Assembly (NCBI GenBank): GCA_015680865.1
Contig: JADAKE010000004.1
Location: 1 to 57,247 of the forward strand
Direction: 5' to 3'
DNA from: Enterococcus lacertideformus
GTDB taxonomy: Bacteria > Bacillota > Bacilli > Lactobacillales > Enterococcaceae
DNA: 57,247 bases
The notes below the pieces were generated by a model. That model was not told where the DNA came from. It searched no databases and was given only the letters and a program-made list of their open reading frames with translations. This document shows, in pieces, positions 19,185 to 29,958 of the stretch. Numbering within the stretch: position 1 is the first letter of the stretch; every line of letters begins with the position of its first letter. The position numbers were made by a program, and so were the translations under genes.

Positions 19185-20315
19185 TTAAAATTTAGTAAAG
19201 TATTGTTTCAGTTGACTGATTACATATTCTTGCTCCAACTCGGTCAAACTGCTTCCTGATGGTAGACACAGACCTTTATTAAATAATGTGTCTCCCAGGG
19301 AATATTTTGTGAAAAAGTGGATATTTCTTTTTTTTATATAAGGCTGTTTGTGTAATGGGTTCCATAGTGCTCTTGTTTCAATATTTTTTCCATCAAAATA
19401 AGAGATACTTTCAATTGGATCAAATTGCTCAACGGTGATAGCTGAGAGCCAGCGATTCGAACGCACCCCCTCCATATCTTTTGGCATCATGTTGACTACT
19501 GAAATAGTTGCTAATTCTTCTTTATAACGCTCATAAATCTGGCGGCGTTTCTCAATTTTTTGCTCCAACGATCGTAGTTGTCCTCGACCGATCCCCGCTA
19601 AAATATTACTTAGACGATAGTTATAGCCTAATTTTTCATGTAAATAATAGGGAACGTTAGATTTTGTCTGTGTCGATAAATATTTCATTTTTTTGGACAA
19701 TTCCTCATTATTTGTAACGATCATCCCACCACCAGAGGTAGTAATGATTTTATTTCCATTAAATGAATACACGCCGATATCACCAATCGTACCAGACATT
19801 CCTATATCACTAGATGTCCCCAAAGATTCACAGGCATCTTCAATTACTTTCAATTGATAGTTCGCACAAATTTTTAGAATTTCATTCATTTTAGCGGATT
19901 ACCCATAAATATGTGTAATAATAACCGCTTTTGGTTGTTGTCTTTGTCTGATTGTTTCTTGTACTGCTTGTTCTAATAATAAAGGATCCATATTCCAAGT
20001 TTCAGGTTCAGAATCAACTAATACAGGCGTGGCTCCCGTGTAAATAATTGGGTTGACTGATGCACTAAAAGTGAAATCCGAGCAAAAAACAACGTCATTA
20101 GCCTCAATCTCTAATGCCATTAACGCCAGATGTAGACCAGCAGTTCCTGAAGAAACAGCTACCGCATATTTTGCCTTGACGTATTCAGCAATTTCTTTTT
20201 CAAACAAATCAATATTATGTCCAACTGGTGCGATATAATTTTTTTCAAACGCTTCTCGTATATAAATTTGTTCCTCTCCAGTCATATCTGGAGGAGACAG
20301 TAAAATTTTATTCAT
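19185..20315 (-). pseudogene. DegT/DnrJ/EryC1 sugar aminotransferase with one in-frame stop
   Basis: A 376-codon PLP enzyme that transaminates keto-sugar nucleotides. It shows the N-terminal phosphate-binding SSGTAGLHLAL, the aspartate region EDACESLG and the PLP lysine in YSFNGNKIITTSGGG. One in-frame TAA (19899-19901) interrupts THIYG-stop-SAKMNEI, a spot where relatives read through. The ATG at 20315 follows GGAGG and touches the stop of the dehydrogenase upstream. The pair recalls WbpA/WbpE of diacetamido-uronic acid pathways, though the oxidoreductase and acetyltransferase steps of that pathway are not evident here. If the stop is real the enzyme is lost. Confidence 0.85.
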
Positions 20316-20317
20316 TC

Positions 20318-21589
20318 TTATCCTCCAATAGTAAATATTTTCTTATCTTTCACTTTCCAAACTCGCTTCATATCGACAATCGTTTGACTTTCATTTAAAA
20401 TTTCATCAAAATCAATCGTGTCATGTTTGGCTAGAACAATCACTGAATCATAAGTTGAAAAATCAATTTTTTCTTGCGATTGGATGACTTCTTGTTTCTT
20501 CTTATTTGCTGTTTGAAAGCTTTCTACATAAGGGTCAAAAACGGCTAATCCTTTTGTTATTCCTTTTAATTGTTCATAAATTCCTAGAGCAGGTGCTTCT
20601 CTGATATCATCCACATTGTTTTTATATGACAAACCAACCAGTAATACATTGGCTTCTGACAATGTTTTCCCAATGGAGTCAAGCGCTATGCGTATTTTCG
20701 CTATCACTTCATACGGCATGTTTAAATTGATTCTCTGAGACAATTCAATAAACTGGTTAAAATAGCGCTCTTGTTTTCCTTTCCAATATAAGTACATTGG
20801 ATCAAGCGGAATGCAATGCCCACCCACACCAGCCCCTGGATAAAAAGGCATAAAACCAAAAGGCTTTGTCGCAGCAGCATCAATGGTTTCCCATATATCG
20901 ATACCCATACGCTCACACATCAACGCCATTTCATTAACAAAAGCAATATTAATGCTGCGGAACGTATTTTCTAACAATTTACTCATTTCAGCTATTTCAG
21001 TTGAACTGACTGGCACGATGGTATCAATAACTTGCTCGTATAATAAATGCCCAATTTCAGTACTAGTTTTAGTCAGTCCACCAATCACTTTGGGAATTTG
21101 CTTTGTCTGATATTTTTTATTTCCTGGGTCTACTCGTTCAGGAGAAAAACATAAGAGGTAATCTTCATCGATGTGGTATCCTTTTTTTGCAAACTGGTTG
21201 TTTAACAATTCACGGGTTGTCCCTGGATATGTGGTACTTTCTAGCACCATTAATAATGGGTTTTGAATATATAACAAGATATTATCAACGGTCGTTCGGA
21301 TATAGCTTGTATCGGGTTCTTGATTTTCATTCAAAGGTGTCGGTACACAAATACTGAGTGAATCAAGTGTAGCAATTTCGGAAAAGTCCGTCGTCGCACG
21401 AAATCTCCCTGATTTGACTAATTTCGTTACATCTTCTGCTTTCACGTCTAGAATATGAGAGTAGCCTGAATTGATTGACTGAACTTTTTGTTGATCTAGA
21501 TCAATCCCTATTACTTTATAGCCTGCTTTTCCAAATTCTATCGCCAATGGCAACCCTACATAGCCCAAACCAATAACTCCGACCTTCAA
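20318..21589 (-). CDS. UDP-N-acetylhexosamine 6-dehydrogenase (WecC/WbpA-like)
   Basis: An intact 423-residue NAD-dependent dehydrogenase: VGVIGLGYVGLPLAIEFG, SPERVDPGNKKY, KLLENTFRSINIAFVNEMA and the catalytic cysteine in GVGGHCIPLDPMY. The SPERVDPG form marks the group acting on UDP-GlcNAc or UDP-ManNAc rather than UDP-glucose, giving a HexNAc uronic acid. The start is TTG 21589 with AGAGGGAA upstream. It is the first gene of its unit: a terminator at 21865-21906 closes the previous one, and 21590-21864 holds AT-rich sequence where a promoter must lie, although I see no strong consensus there. Confidence 0.88.
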   Translation of the reverse strand: MKVGVIGLGYVGLPLAIEFGKAGYKVIGIDLDQQKVQSINSGYSHILDVKAEDVTKLVKSGRFRATTDFSEIATLDSLSICVPTPLNENQEPDTSYIRTTVDNILLYIQNPLLMVLESTTYPGTTRELLNNQFAKKGYHIDEDYLLCFSPERVDPGNKKYQTKQIPKVIGGLTKTSTEIGHLLYEQVIDTIVPVSSTEIAEMSKLLENTFRSINIAFVNEMALMCERMGIDIWETIDAAATKPFGFMPFYPGAGVGGHCIPLDPMYLYWKGKQERYFNQFIELSQRINLNMPYEVIAKIRIALDSIGKTLSEANVLLVGLSYKNNVDDIREAPALGIYEQLKGITKGLAVFDPYVESFQTANKKKQEVIQSQEKIDFSTYDSVIVLAKHDTIDFDEILNESQTIVDMKRVWKVKDKKIFTIGG

Positions 21590-21864
21590 TGTACGTTCCC
21601 TCTTTATCTATTTTTTTTGTATATTGAACACAAATGCTGTAACGTTATTTTCTCTTCCATTTCCATTGGTAGATATAGTTAAAAATAATAACACTACATT
21701 TCTTGTATTCTTAATACAATATTTAGTTTATAGCGTTTACAGTGAATTAAAAAACAAATTTACAGTTATAAAAAAAATAATTTTGTTTCTACTTTTTTTG
21801 ATTTTCATGGGAAAATATAACTTTTACATACTTTATTTATCTTTTAGTTTCTCATAATAAATCA

Positions 21865-21906
21865 CAAAAAAATCAGCCCATTCCGTGCGAGAGGAATAAG
21901 CTGATT
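21865..21906 (-). terminator. Terminator between flippase unit and dehydrogenase unit
   Basis: AATCAGCTTATTCC and GGAATGGGCTGATT (21906-21893 and 21884-21871) pair along all 14 positions, with two G-U pairs and an eight-base loop. Six T follow on the minus strand. Confidence 0.9.
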
Positions 21907-21953
21907 CTTTATTAATAAAAATAGATTGATGCTGTCTTAACGATCGACATCCT

Positions 21954-22178
21954 TCATGTCATCATTTCTTCACTATTTACCATTATCTTTTGATCCATTA
22001 CAGATGTTTTTGCTATCGACGATTCATTTATGATAGCCTTTACTTCTTTTTTTTTTTTGATTAATACAGCATCTATTCCTGCTCTAATAATGACTGTATG
22101 GATAAGGATTTTTTCTATAACCCCCGTTACTTCTTCACCATATAAATTGATTGCTGTAACATGATCTCCGATAAACAT
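21954..22178 (-). CDS. Small DUF2187/KOW-like protein
   Basis: About 74 residues beginning MFIGDHVTAINLYGEEVTGVIEKI, then HTVIIRAG and a lysine run. The pattern of a short beta-barrel protein with GD-V...YG-EE-TG-VE is like the DUF2187/KOW-fold small proteins of Firmicutes. I chose ATG 22178 because GGGGGG precedes it by about eight bases; an in-frame ATG at 22208 would add ten residues overlapping the upstream gene. It is the last gene of its unit. Function unknown. Confidence 0.5.
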   Translation of the reverse strand: MFIGDHVTAINLYGEEVTGVIEKILIHTVIIRAGIDAVLIKKKKEVKAIINESSIAKTSVMDQKIMVNSEEMMT

Positions 22179-22182
22179 TTTC

Positions 22183-22650
22183 TTAACCCCCCCTATGATT
22201 TTCCTCATGCTTCTTTTTCAAATATTTTCTACCAATAAAAATGACCTTTTTTCTGAGTGATTCAATGGCTAGACAAACAATAAAAATCACCATAGACACC
22301 ACTAAACCAATTATTGCCACACCAAAATGATGTCCAACTAGTACCAAACGATAGACATCTTTCCAAATAAACCGTTGAAAATATACATGATCATGGATCA
22401 AATCAATCTCAAATGTGGCTGAGCCTTCCCACATGATGAAACTATTGTAAGGAAGTTGAAAATGTGTGATTGCTAAAAACAAACGGCTAAAGCGAGTTGC
22501 ATCACTCATTGTGAATCTACAAGTAACGGATTAATATGGTTAAAAAAAATCATATACTTAATAACACACACAATAATCCCGCCAATCGAAAGGATGCTCT
22601 CAGTCCCAAATAAGTAGATATAAAATGACGAACTATGATGATTTTTTCAA
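22183..22650 (-). pseudogene. C-terminal fragment of an acyltransferase-3 (OafA-like) membrane enzyme
   Basis: The open part (ATG 22509) has SATFEIDLIHDHVYFQRFIW followed by a hydrophobic helix and CLAIESLRKKV. This is the signature of the last part of capsule O-acyltransferases of family 3, in which ATFGIYLIHD-type sequences precede the final membrane helices. A short membrane piece (FYIYLFGTESILSIGGIIV) just upstream ends in a TGA overlapping that ATG. The N-terminal two thirds, with the catalytic histidine, are missing, so this is a deletion relic of a polymer O-acetylase. Confidence 0.6.
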
Positions 22651-22727
22651 TAATTCAAAATTAGCGATTTTTTTCTTTCTCTGGTGTTGATTTCCTGATA
22701 CATTGTTTGATATCTGATAATATACGC

Positions 22728-23633
22728 TTACCTTTTTTTTCCAGGATAGGAACGGTAGCACGAGCTAAATTTGAAGGTGGCAACAAGTAATTTTAGGTAA
22801 TTTCTTTGCGTATATGCTTGTTTTCCTACACGAAAGTATTGTTGATATTTATTTAAATAACGTTCATTAGACATATAAAGGTCTTCTAATTGGATAAAGT
22901 TGAAAGTCATGTTTGCTTCTTGTAATTTCTCAATAAAAACTAAATTTTCTTGTATTTTTTCGACCACTTCTTCTCGTGATTGGATATTCCCAGAAACGTT
23001 ATTTCCGTGTCTTCGATAAAGAAGCAACGGCTCATCAATCATGATCAACGATTCTGTCAGCATACCTAACCACCAAAAATAGGCATCGTGTGCCATCCGT
23101 TCATGCCAAAAAGGACGAATATCTTCATAAAAAGATTTTCGGATAGCGTAACTGCAACCCGGACTTTGTACCGCATAGTTCCGGTAATTAAAGCGTATTT
23201 TCTTTGTTTGACCGCTAAATGATTTTTTAGTCAACCATTCATTCTTAGCATTAATTACTTGGTACCCTGTCACAACAACCTTTGCTCGTTTCTGCTCTTC
23301 AAAAATCGTCAGCTGTTTTTCCGCCTTATCTACTTGCCAAATATCGTCTTGGTCTGAAAATAGAACGAATTCCGTCGAAGCAAATGAGATGCTTTCAACA
23401 AAATTTCTGCGCCAGCCTTTATTGACTTCATTTGTAATGATTTGCCAATGTGTTAATTGATATTGATTGATATATCTGCGTATAATTGGAATAGTCTGAT
23501 CGGTTGAACCGTCATCCACGATCAATACTTCTTTTGGCGCAATACTTTGTAATCGCAACGAATCAAGTTGTGGTTGTATGAACTCCTCACCATTATAAGT
23601 AGCTAAAATAATTGTATAATTCTTTTTTTTCAT
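22728..23633 (-). CDS. Family-2 glycosyltransferase (rhamnosyltransferase-like)
   Basis: An intact GT-A enzyme of about 301 residues: YTIILATYNGEEFIQPQLDSL, VLIVDDGSTDQT, the DxD motif in LFSDQDDIWQ, and MAHDAYFWWLG with a basic end. It resembles RgpB-type rhamnosyltransferases. The likely start is ATG 23633, after GGTGA, overlapping the flippase stop; the in-frame GTG at 23645 lies inside the flippase gene. It adds one sugar to the lipid-linked repeat unit in the cytoplasm. Confidence 0.85.
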   Translation of the reverse strand: MKKKNYTIILATYNGEEFIQPQLDSLRLQSIAPKEVLIVDDGSTDQTIPIIRRYINQYQLTHWQIITNEVNKGWRRNFVESISFASTEFVLFSDQDDIWQVDKAEKQLTIFEEQKRAKVVVTGYQVINAKNEWLTKKSFSGQTKKIRFNYRNYAVQSPGCSYAIRKSFYEDIRPFWHERMAHDAYFWWLGMLTESLIMIDEPLLLYRRHGNNVSGNIQSREEVVEKIQENLVFIEKLQEANMTFNFIQLEDLYMSNERYLNKYQQYFRVGKQAYTQRNYLKLLVATFKFSSCYRSYPGKKR

Positions 23634-23634
23634 C

Positions 23635-25050
23635 TCAATGTTCACCAGCCTTTTTAAAAAAACGGATTAATGGATTTGTTTTAACTAAAGTCGTGAATAA
23701 TAAATAGATTGGTACTGCAACGCCGACTTGAATACAGTTTGTCAAAAGACTGGCATTCAGGTGTTCTGTCAATCTGGTGGTTACTAGATACATCAAAAAA
23801 CCAGCAACTAAATAACTACCTATTTTATAGTAATTAAGCGTAAAACCAGTGGTCACACGTAAGTTCGTCAACCGGCTAAAAGAAACAAAACTTTCTGTAA
23901 GAATGGTCGCCATCACCGTTGCATAGATACCAAATTTATTAAGAAATAAACCATTGATAACCAAGCTAATGATTGCACCCCAAAAAACGGAATAATTGTA
24001 GATCTTTACATTACCGATAGGAATGAGATATTGCTTGGCAATCGTTGATCCGAGAGGAATAACGACGATTAACACAGAAACGAAAGGTATCAACTTTGTC
24101 ACAAATAAATAGTCTGTTCCTAAAAACCAAGGAATAAATTTTTGATTCACGGTCATCATACCGAACATTAATGGAATGGATAGATAAAGTTGCCCATTTA
24201 AAATCTCTTTTAAAAGATCAAGCATATTGGCTTTTTTATTAGCATAAAGATGACTCATCCTTGGTAGCATCACGGTATCAAAAGAAGTAATCAGCGTAAT
24301 AAATAATTGATTCATCGTTAGTGAACTAGAGTAATAACCAACATTTTTCATGCCATCAAAAATACCTAGTAAGGTTTTATTCAAAGTAGTGTAAACGATA
24401 ATAGATATCTGTGGAATAAATAATGCCAACATCCCTTTGAGATGCCTCATGGATCGCGTAACTGACACTTTGCAAAATGAAACATATTTTTTTAATTGTA
24501 GCCATGGAAATAGTTGTGGAATCAAAAAACTAAGAGATTGGATAAAAATATATTTAGCCAAATCGGCCGGAGATTGGATTGATTTTATGATTAAGAGAAA
24601 AATAACAACTTGTGAAACAAAACTGCTGAGCATGATATATTTAAAATCTTCCACTCCTATAAACAGCCATGTAATATCAAACATCACTGATAAAATAGAA
24701 AAACTTTGTATATATAAATAATATGAGTCATCCATAAAGTACGCTAACGTACAAAAAGCGAGAAGATTTACTAATGTCAGTAATGCTTTCATCATAAATA
24801 TCTCCCAAAATAGTTGAGAGAGTTTTTCTCGATCATGACGAACGATCGCTATTTCTTTACTCCCATACAAAGAAACCCCTAATGCTGAAAACATAATAAA
24901 ATAGGAGGTGATCGAATACGTATAGTTATAGATACCCAGACCATCAGGATTAAGAGATTTTGCTACAATCGGTATCGTAATCGTTAGCATAAAGATTCTT
25001 GCAAGTTGATAAATTGCTTGATAGGCATAGTTGCTAAGTATTTTTTTCAT
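23635..25050 (-). CDS. Wzx-type O-unit flippase
   Basis: An intact 471-residue membrane protein with 12-14 helices. It opens KKILSNYAYQAIYQLARIFM and IPIVAKSLNPDGLGIYNYTYSI, the hallmark of polysaccharide flippases of the MOP superfamily, which move undecaprenyl-linked repeat units across the membrane. It is first in its transcription unit: a terminator lies 110 bases upstream and a perfect palindrome (25088-25110) sits in its leader. The ATG at 25050 follows AAGGAAG. Confidence 0.9.
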   Translation of the reverse strand: MKKILSNYAYQAIYQLARIFMLTITIPIVAKSLNPDGLGIYNYTYSITSYFIMFSALGVSLYGSKEIAIVRHDREKLSQLFWEIFMMKALLTLVNLLAFCTLAYFMDDSYYLYIQSFSILSVMFDITWLFIGVEDFKYIMLSSFVSQVVIFLLIIKSIQSPADLAKYIFIQSLSFLIPQLFPWLQLKKYVSFCKVSVTRSMRHLKGMLALFIPQISIIVYTTLNKTLLGIFDGMKNVGYYSSSLTMNQLFITLITSFDTVMLPRMSHLYANKKANMLDLLKEILNGQLYLSIPLMFGMMTVNQKFIPWFLGTDYLFVTKLIPFVSVLIVVIPLGSTIAKQYLIPIGNVKIYNYSVFWGAIISLVINGLFLNKFGIYATVMATILTESFVSFSRLTNLRVTTGFTLNYYKIGSYLVAGFLMYLVTTRLTEHLNASLLTNCIQVGVAVPIYLLFTTLVKTNPLIRFFKKAGEH

Positions 25051-25087
25051 AAATTCTTCCTTCTTAGTGTGTTATAGGTTTCTTCAC

Positions 25088-25110
25088 ACATTTAGTAGTT
25101 TACTAAATGT
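25088..25110. promoter_or_regulatory. Perfect 10-bp palindrome upstream of the flippase gene
   Basis: ACATTTAGTA-GTT-TACTAAATGT lies 38 bases before the flippase start, in the only promoter-capable gap. It could be an operator for a dimeric repressor or an RNA hairpin over the leader. Confidence 0.55.
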
Positions 25111-25160
25111 ACTTTTAGGCTGTAATCAAAATCTTAAAGATAAACTGGCAAAAAATGTGT

Positions 25161-25200
25161 ACAAAAAAGAGAGTTGTGACAAAGATCTTGTCACAACTCT
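25161..25200 (-). terminator. Terminator after the Ig-like surface protein gene
   Basis: Perfect 13-bp arms (25170-25182 and 25188-25200) with a five-base loop, followed by CTTTTTTGT on the minus strand. Confidence 0.9.
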
Positions 25201-25263
25201 TGTTCATTTTGAGCTATCTTAACTTGTAAAATGGTCAATCGCTTAACTGATTGGATAACTCAT

Positions 25264-28200
25264 TTATTCTACGACATTTACTGCCACATTATTTACTGTT
25301 TTATAGTCTTTTACTAAACGAATACTTACATCCTTTTGATTTTCCTCTGTAATCAAATATTCTCCATTATTAACAGTAGAGATTTTAAATTCTTGCGCTT
25401 CATTGCCCTTCGTTTCTTCAGAACTATAGATTACTTTTTTTACAACTTTACCATTAACTACTAGTTCTACTACATCATTTTCTGTCGTATCAGAAATATC
25501 AAATGTACCTGTGATATACGAAGTATACAACTGATAGTCATTGACATTTAGTTCATAACTGACAGCAGGTGCGATGACCACTGTTTGTCTTTGTCCGATT
25601 GCTTCTTTGTCTGCTAAAAGTTGCAATTCAACAATCTGAGTTGGATCGGTAATCGTTCCTTTGGTATTAATAACAAATGTACCATCTTCTTTTGCTTCGG
25701 CTTTACCAATGACATTCCCATCTACATAAAGCATAATGTTTGATACATCTTTACAACTCACTACCATCTTTATATTCAGCGATGTAAGCTTCATCGTCTA
25801 CAGAAGTAATATAATCTAAAGCATAGATTGAGTATTTACCGTCAGAATCTACTGGTTTTACTTGACGATAATTTCCATTGACAATTAATTTTACAGTATC
25901 AGCATGTTCACTATCAAATTCACCGTTGATTGTCGCTTGTCCCAATATATAATCATTTGCTGTCAATTTGTAATCACGCTCAGAAATTTCTACATCTCGA
26001 CTAACTAATAATTGAGACCCATTTTATTCTAAAATATCTACTTTTTGATCTGTCCGTTGGATTCCTGTTCCATACAATTTAAATGTATTTTCTTTTTGAT
26101 AAGGATAAAATACATTCGTAATCTTTCCATCAACTCTCAAAACGAGTTTATCTGCTTTATCGTTGTCATAGATTCCTGTTACGTATTGTCCCTATCTTAG
26201 ATAAAAAGTATCTGGTTTTAAGAGATAATCGCCGTCTTCACCTAGCATTCTAAGCTCGACTTGTTTTTCTACTAATTTACCCTCTTCATAAATTGGTTGC
26301 TGGTTCTCACCTTCAGCAACAGCCATGATCACTTCATCTTTAGAAACGATATATCCACCAAGATAGACTCTAATTTTCCCAGCTTTAACTGGTGCACGTC
26401 CAAGTAATTTACGTGTACCATCTGGATTTACATGATAGACAGAAACATACTCCACGTCTGCTCCAGCTGTCCCTGAAAGATAAGCATCTCCTCCAATAAC
26501 GAATGAACTAGGATTTAATAAATAATCCTTTAGTGCAGGAATTAAGCTGACATCAACCTCGTTTTGTTTTTCATTCTTTTTATCATACGCAATAACAGTG
26601 ACTTTTTGATTCATATTTTTAATGAACTGATCAACATTTTCAAATGTATAGCTTCCATCTGGATTTAATTTGGCTGTCACATCTGGTATTTCTTTTCCAT
26701 CAACTACTAAATGGATTTCTGTAACATCTTTACCAAAAGTACCCGTTATCTCTTTGCTACCTTCATTAAAATCATCAGCTGTTAGTGCATAATATCTTTC
26801 CAACCGATGTGTTTCAACGATAGCTTCAGCTTTTTCTTCCTTATATTTGTTATAACCAACGACTTTGATTTCTTTATCAAGATCTAGTTTACCATCCACA
26901 TTTGCAATGCTATATGTGCCATCTGGATTTAATGTAACCGTGACATCTTTTAGCTCTTCGCCACCAACTGTCACTTTTATATCAGTGATAAATTTACCGA
27001 ATGTTCCAGTAATGGCTTCTTCGTCTTCCGTATATACATTGGCTTTCAAGTCATAACCTGCAGTAAAATCTAAATAAATACTTTCTACTTCTTCATCTTT
27101 ATTTTCATCTAAAGCAACCACACTGACTTCATCTTATTCTGTGAATTTCCCAGCAATATCCGCTTCATTGAAGATATATGTTCCATCAGTATTTAATTTT
27201 GCCTCCGCAACTTTGTAAGGATCATATGCCCTTGTTGTTCCAGAAACTTTTGATACAGACAGACTGTCATCGTCGCTATCGTCACCGTCATCTGTTTCTA
27301 CTCTTAAGTATACTTCTGCTACATCTGCGCCATAGGTTCCTGTAATCGTAGGATCTCCAAATTCATAATCCGGATCAACCGTAAAGCTATAATCTCGTTC
27401 TTCTTCAAATGTCACAAGTACTCTATTCGCTTCGATTCCACCGTCGTATCCATAAACAAAGATTTCATTGGTAGTCTTTAATTGTAAGGAGGAAACATTT
27501 TCAATCGTATAGTTTCCATCATCATCTAAGTTGATGTTCACTTTTGAAGTAACATCTTTTCCATCTACAAATAATTTTAACGTATCAATATCGGCGCCAT
27601 AGGTTCCTGTAATTTGATCATAACCATCTGTGTATTAATCTGCATCACTTGCTAGACGACCTGTTGTTTTTGTTTTTAATTTTGTTGAGATTTCTTCTGG
27701 ATCTGCCACTAAAATATTCGCTACACCTGAATTTACAATAGCGGATACAGATGCATTCACCCAGCCTAATTCGGGTGTTGCTTCAAAATTAGAACCACGA
27801 CCCCAAGCATAAACCCCAGTATAGCCAATGTTCAAGTTAAATACTTTTCCTCCAAAAATTTTTCCATTCGAATTATTTCGAATATCATAGTTCCCGTTTA
27901 AAACAACACTATAGTCGTTACGTTTTGCTTCAATCACCCCTTTGGAACTTTTAGTTGATGATTTCCCTTGACGAGTAAGATTCAAATTCCCACCTTTATC
28001 CACAAAAACACCTGGATCTGTGCTGTAATTTTTGGTAACCGGTCGAATAGCCGCTGTATTAGACGTAATGTCTAATGAACCACCATCTTTCACTTGGATG
28101 CGGGCAACATTGTTATAAAATGGCGTGTAGGTTGAACTTGCTCCCGCTATCTTAACGACTGCGCCATTTTCCACATTTACGATCCCATCAGGAGAACCAT

Positions 28201-29051
28201 CATTGAAATTGAAGACAGGATAACTTGAAGTCACTATTGACCCCGTATTAGAAGAAGATCCTACATATTCACCACTCAAAAAATTGATATGATTAATTTC
28301 AGCATTTGCACGTTTCGTTGCAATCGTATTATTTCCAGAAAAATTCAATGTACTTGAAGGAGCTTTGATGAATTGTTGTCCGGTAATTTGCATGTTCTCC
28401 ACATTGATATTCCATGAAGCTTTTTTTAGGAACGTATAATAAATATGAATTTGTTTTGATGTTGCCGTTTTTGAATGTAATAGCAGTATTACTGCTTGTG
28501 CTATCTGAAGTCAAGTACTTCGTTAAATTAATCGTATGCCCATCCAAGTTGATTACCAAGTCTCGTTTAGGAATTTTTTTTGCAGTTCTACCCATTTTGA
28601 AATCCTGAGTAACCAAAATAGAGTGTACATTCGGTGCTTTCAAAGCAGCCTGGAAACTTGCAGCATCATATGCTGTTGCATCATAGCCAATACCTTCTTC
28701 TGCATAAACCACTTCGCCCACTTCATCGTCATCTGGATCGGCTTCTGCTACCTGTGCTTCTTGATCGGCTAACTCCTCACCATGTTGAGCAAGTTGCAAA
28801 TCATATGCATCGTCATCGGATACATCGTATTCTTGCCAATTATCTACGTGTTCTAACTGCTCGAATAAATCTGATCCTTCTGTGTCAGAACCTGTAATCG
28901 TCGTGTCGTTATTTTGCTGAGTCTTTTCCTCTGCAAAAACATTCGCTGAAGCTGCTGGTATAATCAAGCTAAGTGCTTGAGTAGCTACAACTCCTCCTGC
29001 AATCATTTTTCGACGTAATAGATTACGCCTTTCTTTTGTTGTTTTTTTCAA
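25264..29051 (-). pseudogene. Surface adhesin: pectate-lyase-like domain plus about eight Ig-like repeats, decayed
   Basis: The sequence spans about 1,260 codons. A signal peptide (KERRNLLRRKMIAGG...) is followed by an acidic stretch, a pectate-lyase-like adhesive beta-helix (FQAALKAPNVHSILVTQDFKM onward) and about eight repeats of the form DYxL...ITGTFGxDVxxVxLxVxG...LNPDGxYxxENV, the immunoglobulin-like type common in enterococcal surface proteins. No LPxTG signal ends it. Lesions: a seven-A run with one base too many (28421-28427); in-frame stops at 27635-27637, 27134-27136, 26192-26194 and 26024-26026; and a shift near 25770-25800 where the start of one Ig repeat is also missing. The start is TTG 29051 after GGGGG. 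Four separate stops mean real decay. It has its own terminator and sits between two polysaccharide units. Confidence 0.8.
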
Positions 29052-29405
29052 AAATAAACCCCCACTTTCTTTTTTGTTACTTCATTAGAATAAAAAAAAG
29101 GTGTATTCATACGCTCAAAATATTAAAAGAAATATCAAATAGATTGATCGGCAAAAAAATCAAGTCACTTTCTTTATGAAGAATCTTCCTTAAAAAATAA
29201 AGAAAAACTATGTGGTACTTACCATCTAGGAGATTCTAAACTTTTGTCGTCATTAGACATAAAAAATGTCTTTGGATCCATTATGTGGTGGTAGCCACCG
29301 ATCAGTCTATCAAAAGGATTCTTTTAGTACTAAAGCACCTTCATCTATGCATAGAAGCGCGTGTTTTTTTGATTGCAAAGCGTGCAAAACTGACTAAAGT
29401 TATGA
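29052..29405. other. Leader region of the surface protein gene
   Basis: This gene-free stretch must carry the surface-gene promoter and 5' leader. I see two small perfect hairpins (GGTGG-TAG-CCACC near 29287-29299 and GACAT-AAAAA-ATGTC near 29255-29269) but no clear -35/-10 pair and no riboswitch that I recognise. Confidence 0.4.
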
Positions 29406-29445
29406 ACAAAAAAGCCAATATCTCAGTGAATTCACTAAGATATTG
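29406..29445 (-). terminator. Terminator closing the first polysaccharide unit
   Basis: CAATATCT-AGTGA arms (29416-29445) form a nearly perfect 14-bp hairpin that includes the stop codon of the membrane protein gene. GCTTTTTTG follows on the minus strand. Confidence 0.85.
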
Positions 29446-29958
29446 ACTCTGATCTCTTCTTTTTATTTAATTGAAGAAGTAAAAAAGCAATAGTTAAAGC
29501 AAACCACAAAAAACGTTTTTCAATGATCGTGCTTAATGCAATGGCTGATGCTAAAAAGGTCATAAGTATTTCAATCGTAATAAATACTTCTTCTCTTTCA
29601 GTAAAATCAACTGACATTTTTTTGATAATCAAAAAAATAATCGAACCAATCAAAATTAAAAATTATATTCTCCTACCATCAAGTAGATGGCTATATACAA
29701 TGGGACGACTAAACGGAACATATAAATGTTTTCATTCCCTGGTATCCCTAAGTAAACACCCATAAACAACGAGATAATAATCGTAGGCCACAAAATTTCG
29801 AGCAATTTTTCAAAAGACATACCGGCAAATAAAACATAACAAAAAATAGCTACTATCAGTAAATACCCATAGGAGTTAATTGCACCTACTATCCCCAGCA
29901 GAATAAAAAGAGGTAAAGTAAACCACGAATGAAAAAATTTATTTGTATCCATAACCAT
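29435..29958 (-). CDS. Small polytopic membrane protein at the end of the Wzz/CapB unit (one homopolymer shift)
   Basis: Two open frames join into about 174 residues if the five-T run at 29658-29662 has lost one base: ...YLMVGEYNF-LILIGSIIFLIIKK... It then has five or six membrane helices (FTLPLFILLGIVG, YLLIVAIFCYVLF, WPTIIISLFMGVYLG and others) and a basic tail. GIPGNENIYMFRLVVPLYIAIYL recalls loop and helix patterns of O-antigen polymerases, but at 174 residues it is less than half their length, so Wzy identity is not supported. It overlaps the CapB stop by about 20 bases, so it is co-translated. Confidence 0.55.

Noticed and set aside
25264..29051. Stop-codon recoding in the Ig-repeat protein
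   Set aside because: Stops are TAA and TAG in unrelated contexts, mixed with frameshifts and a lost domain start. Decay explains them better, and intact genes nearby use both stops normally.
29435..29958. Wzy O-antigen polymerase
   Set aside because: Even after repair the protein has about 174 residues and five or six helices, less than half the size of the family, and no large periplasmic loop.
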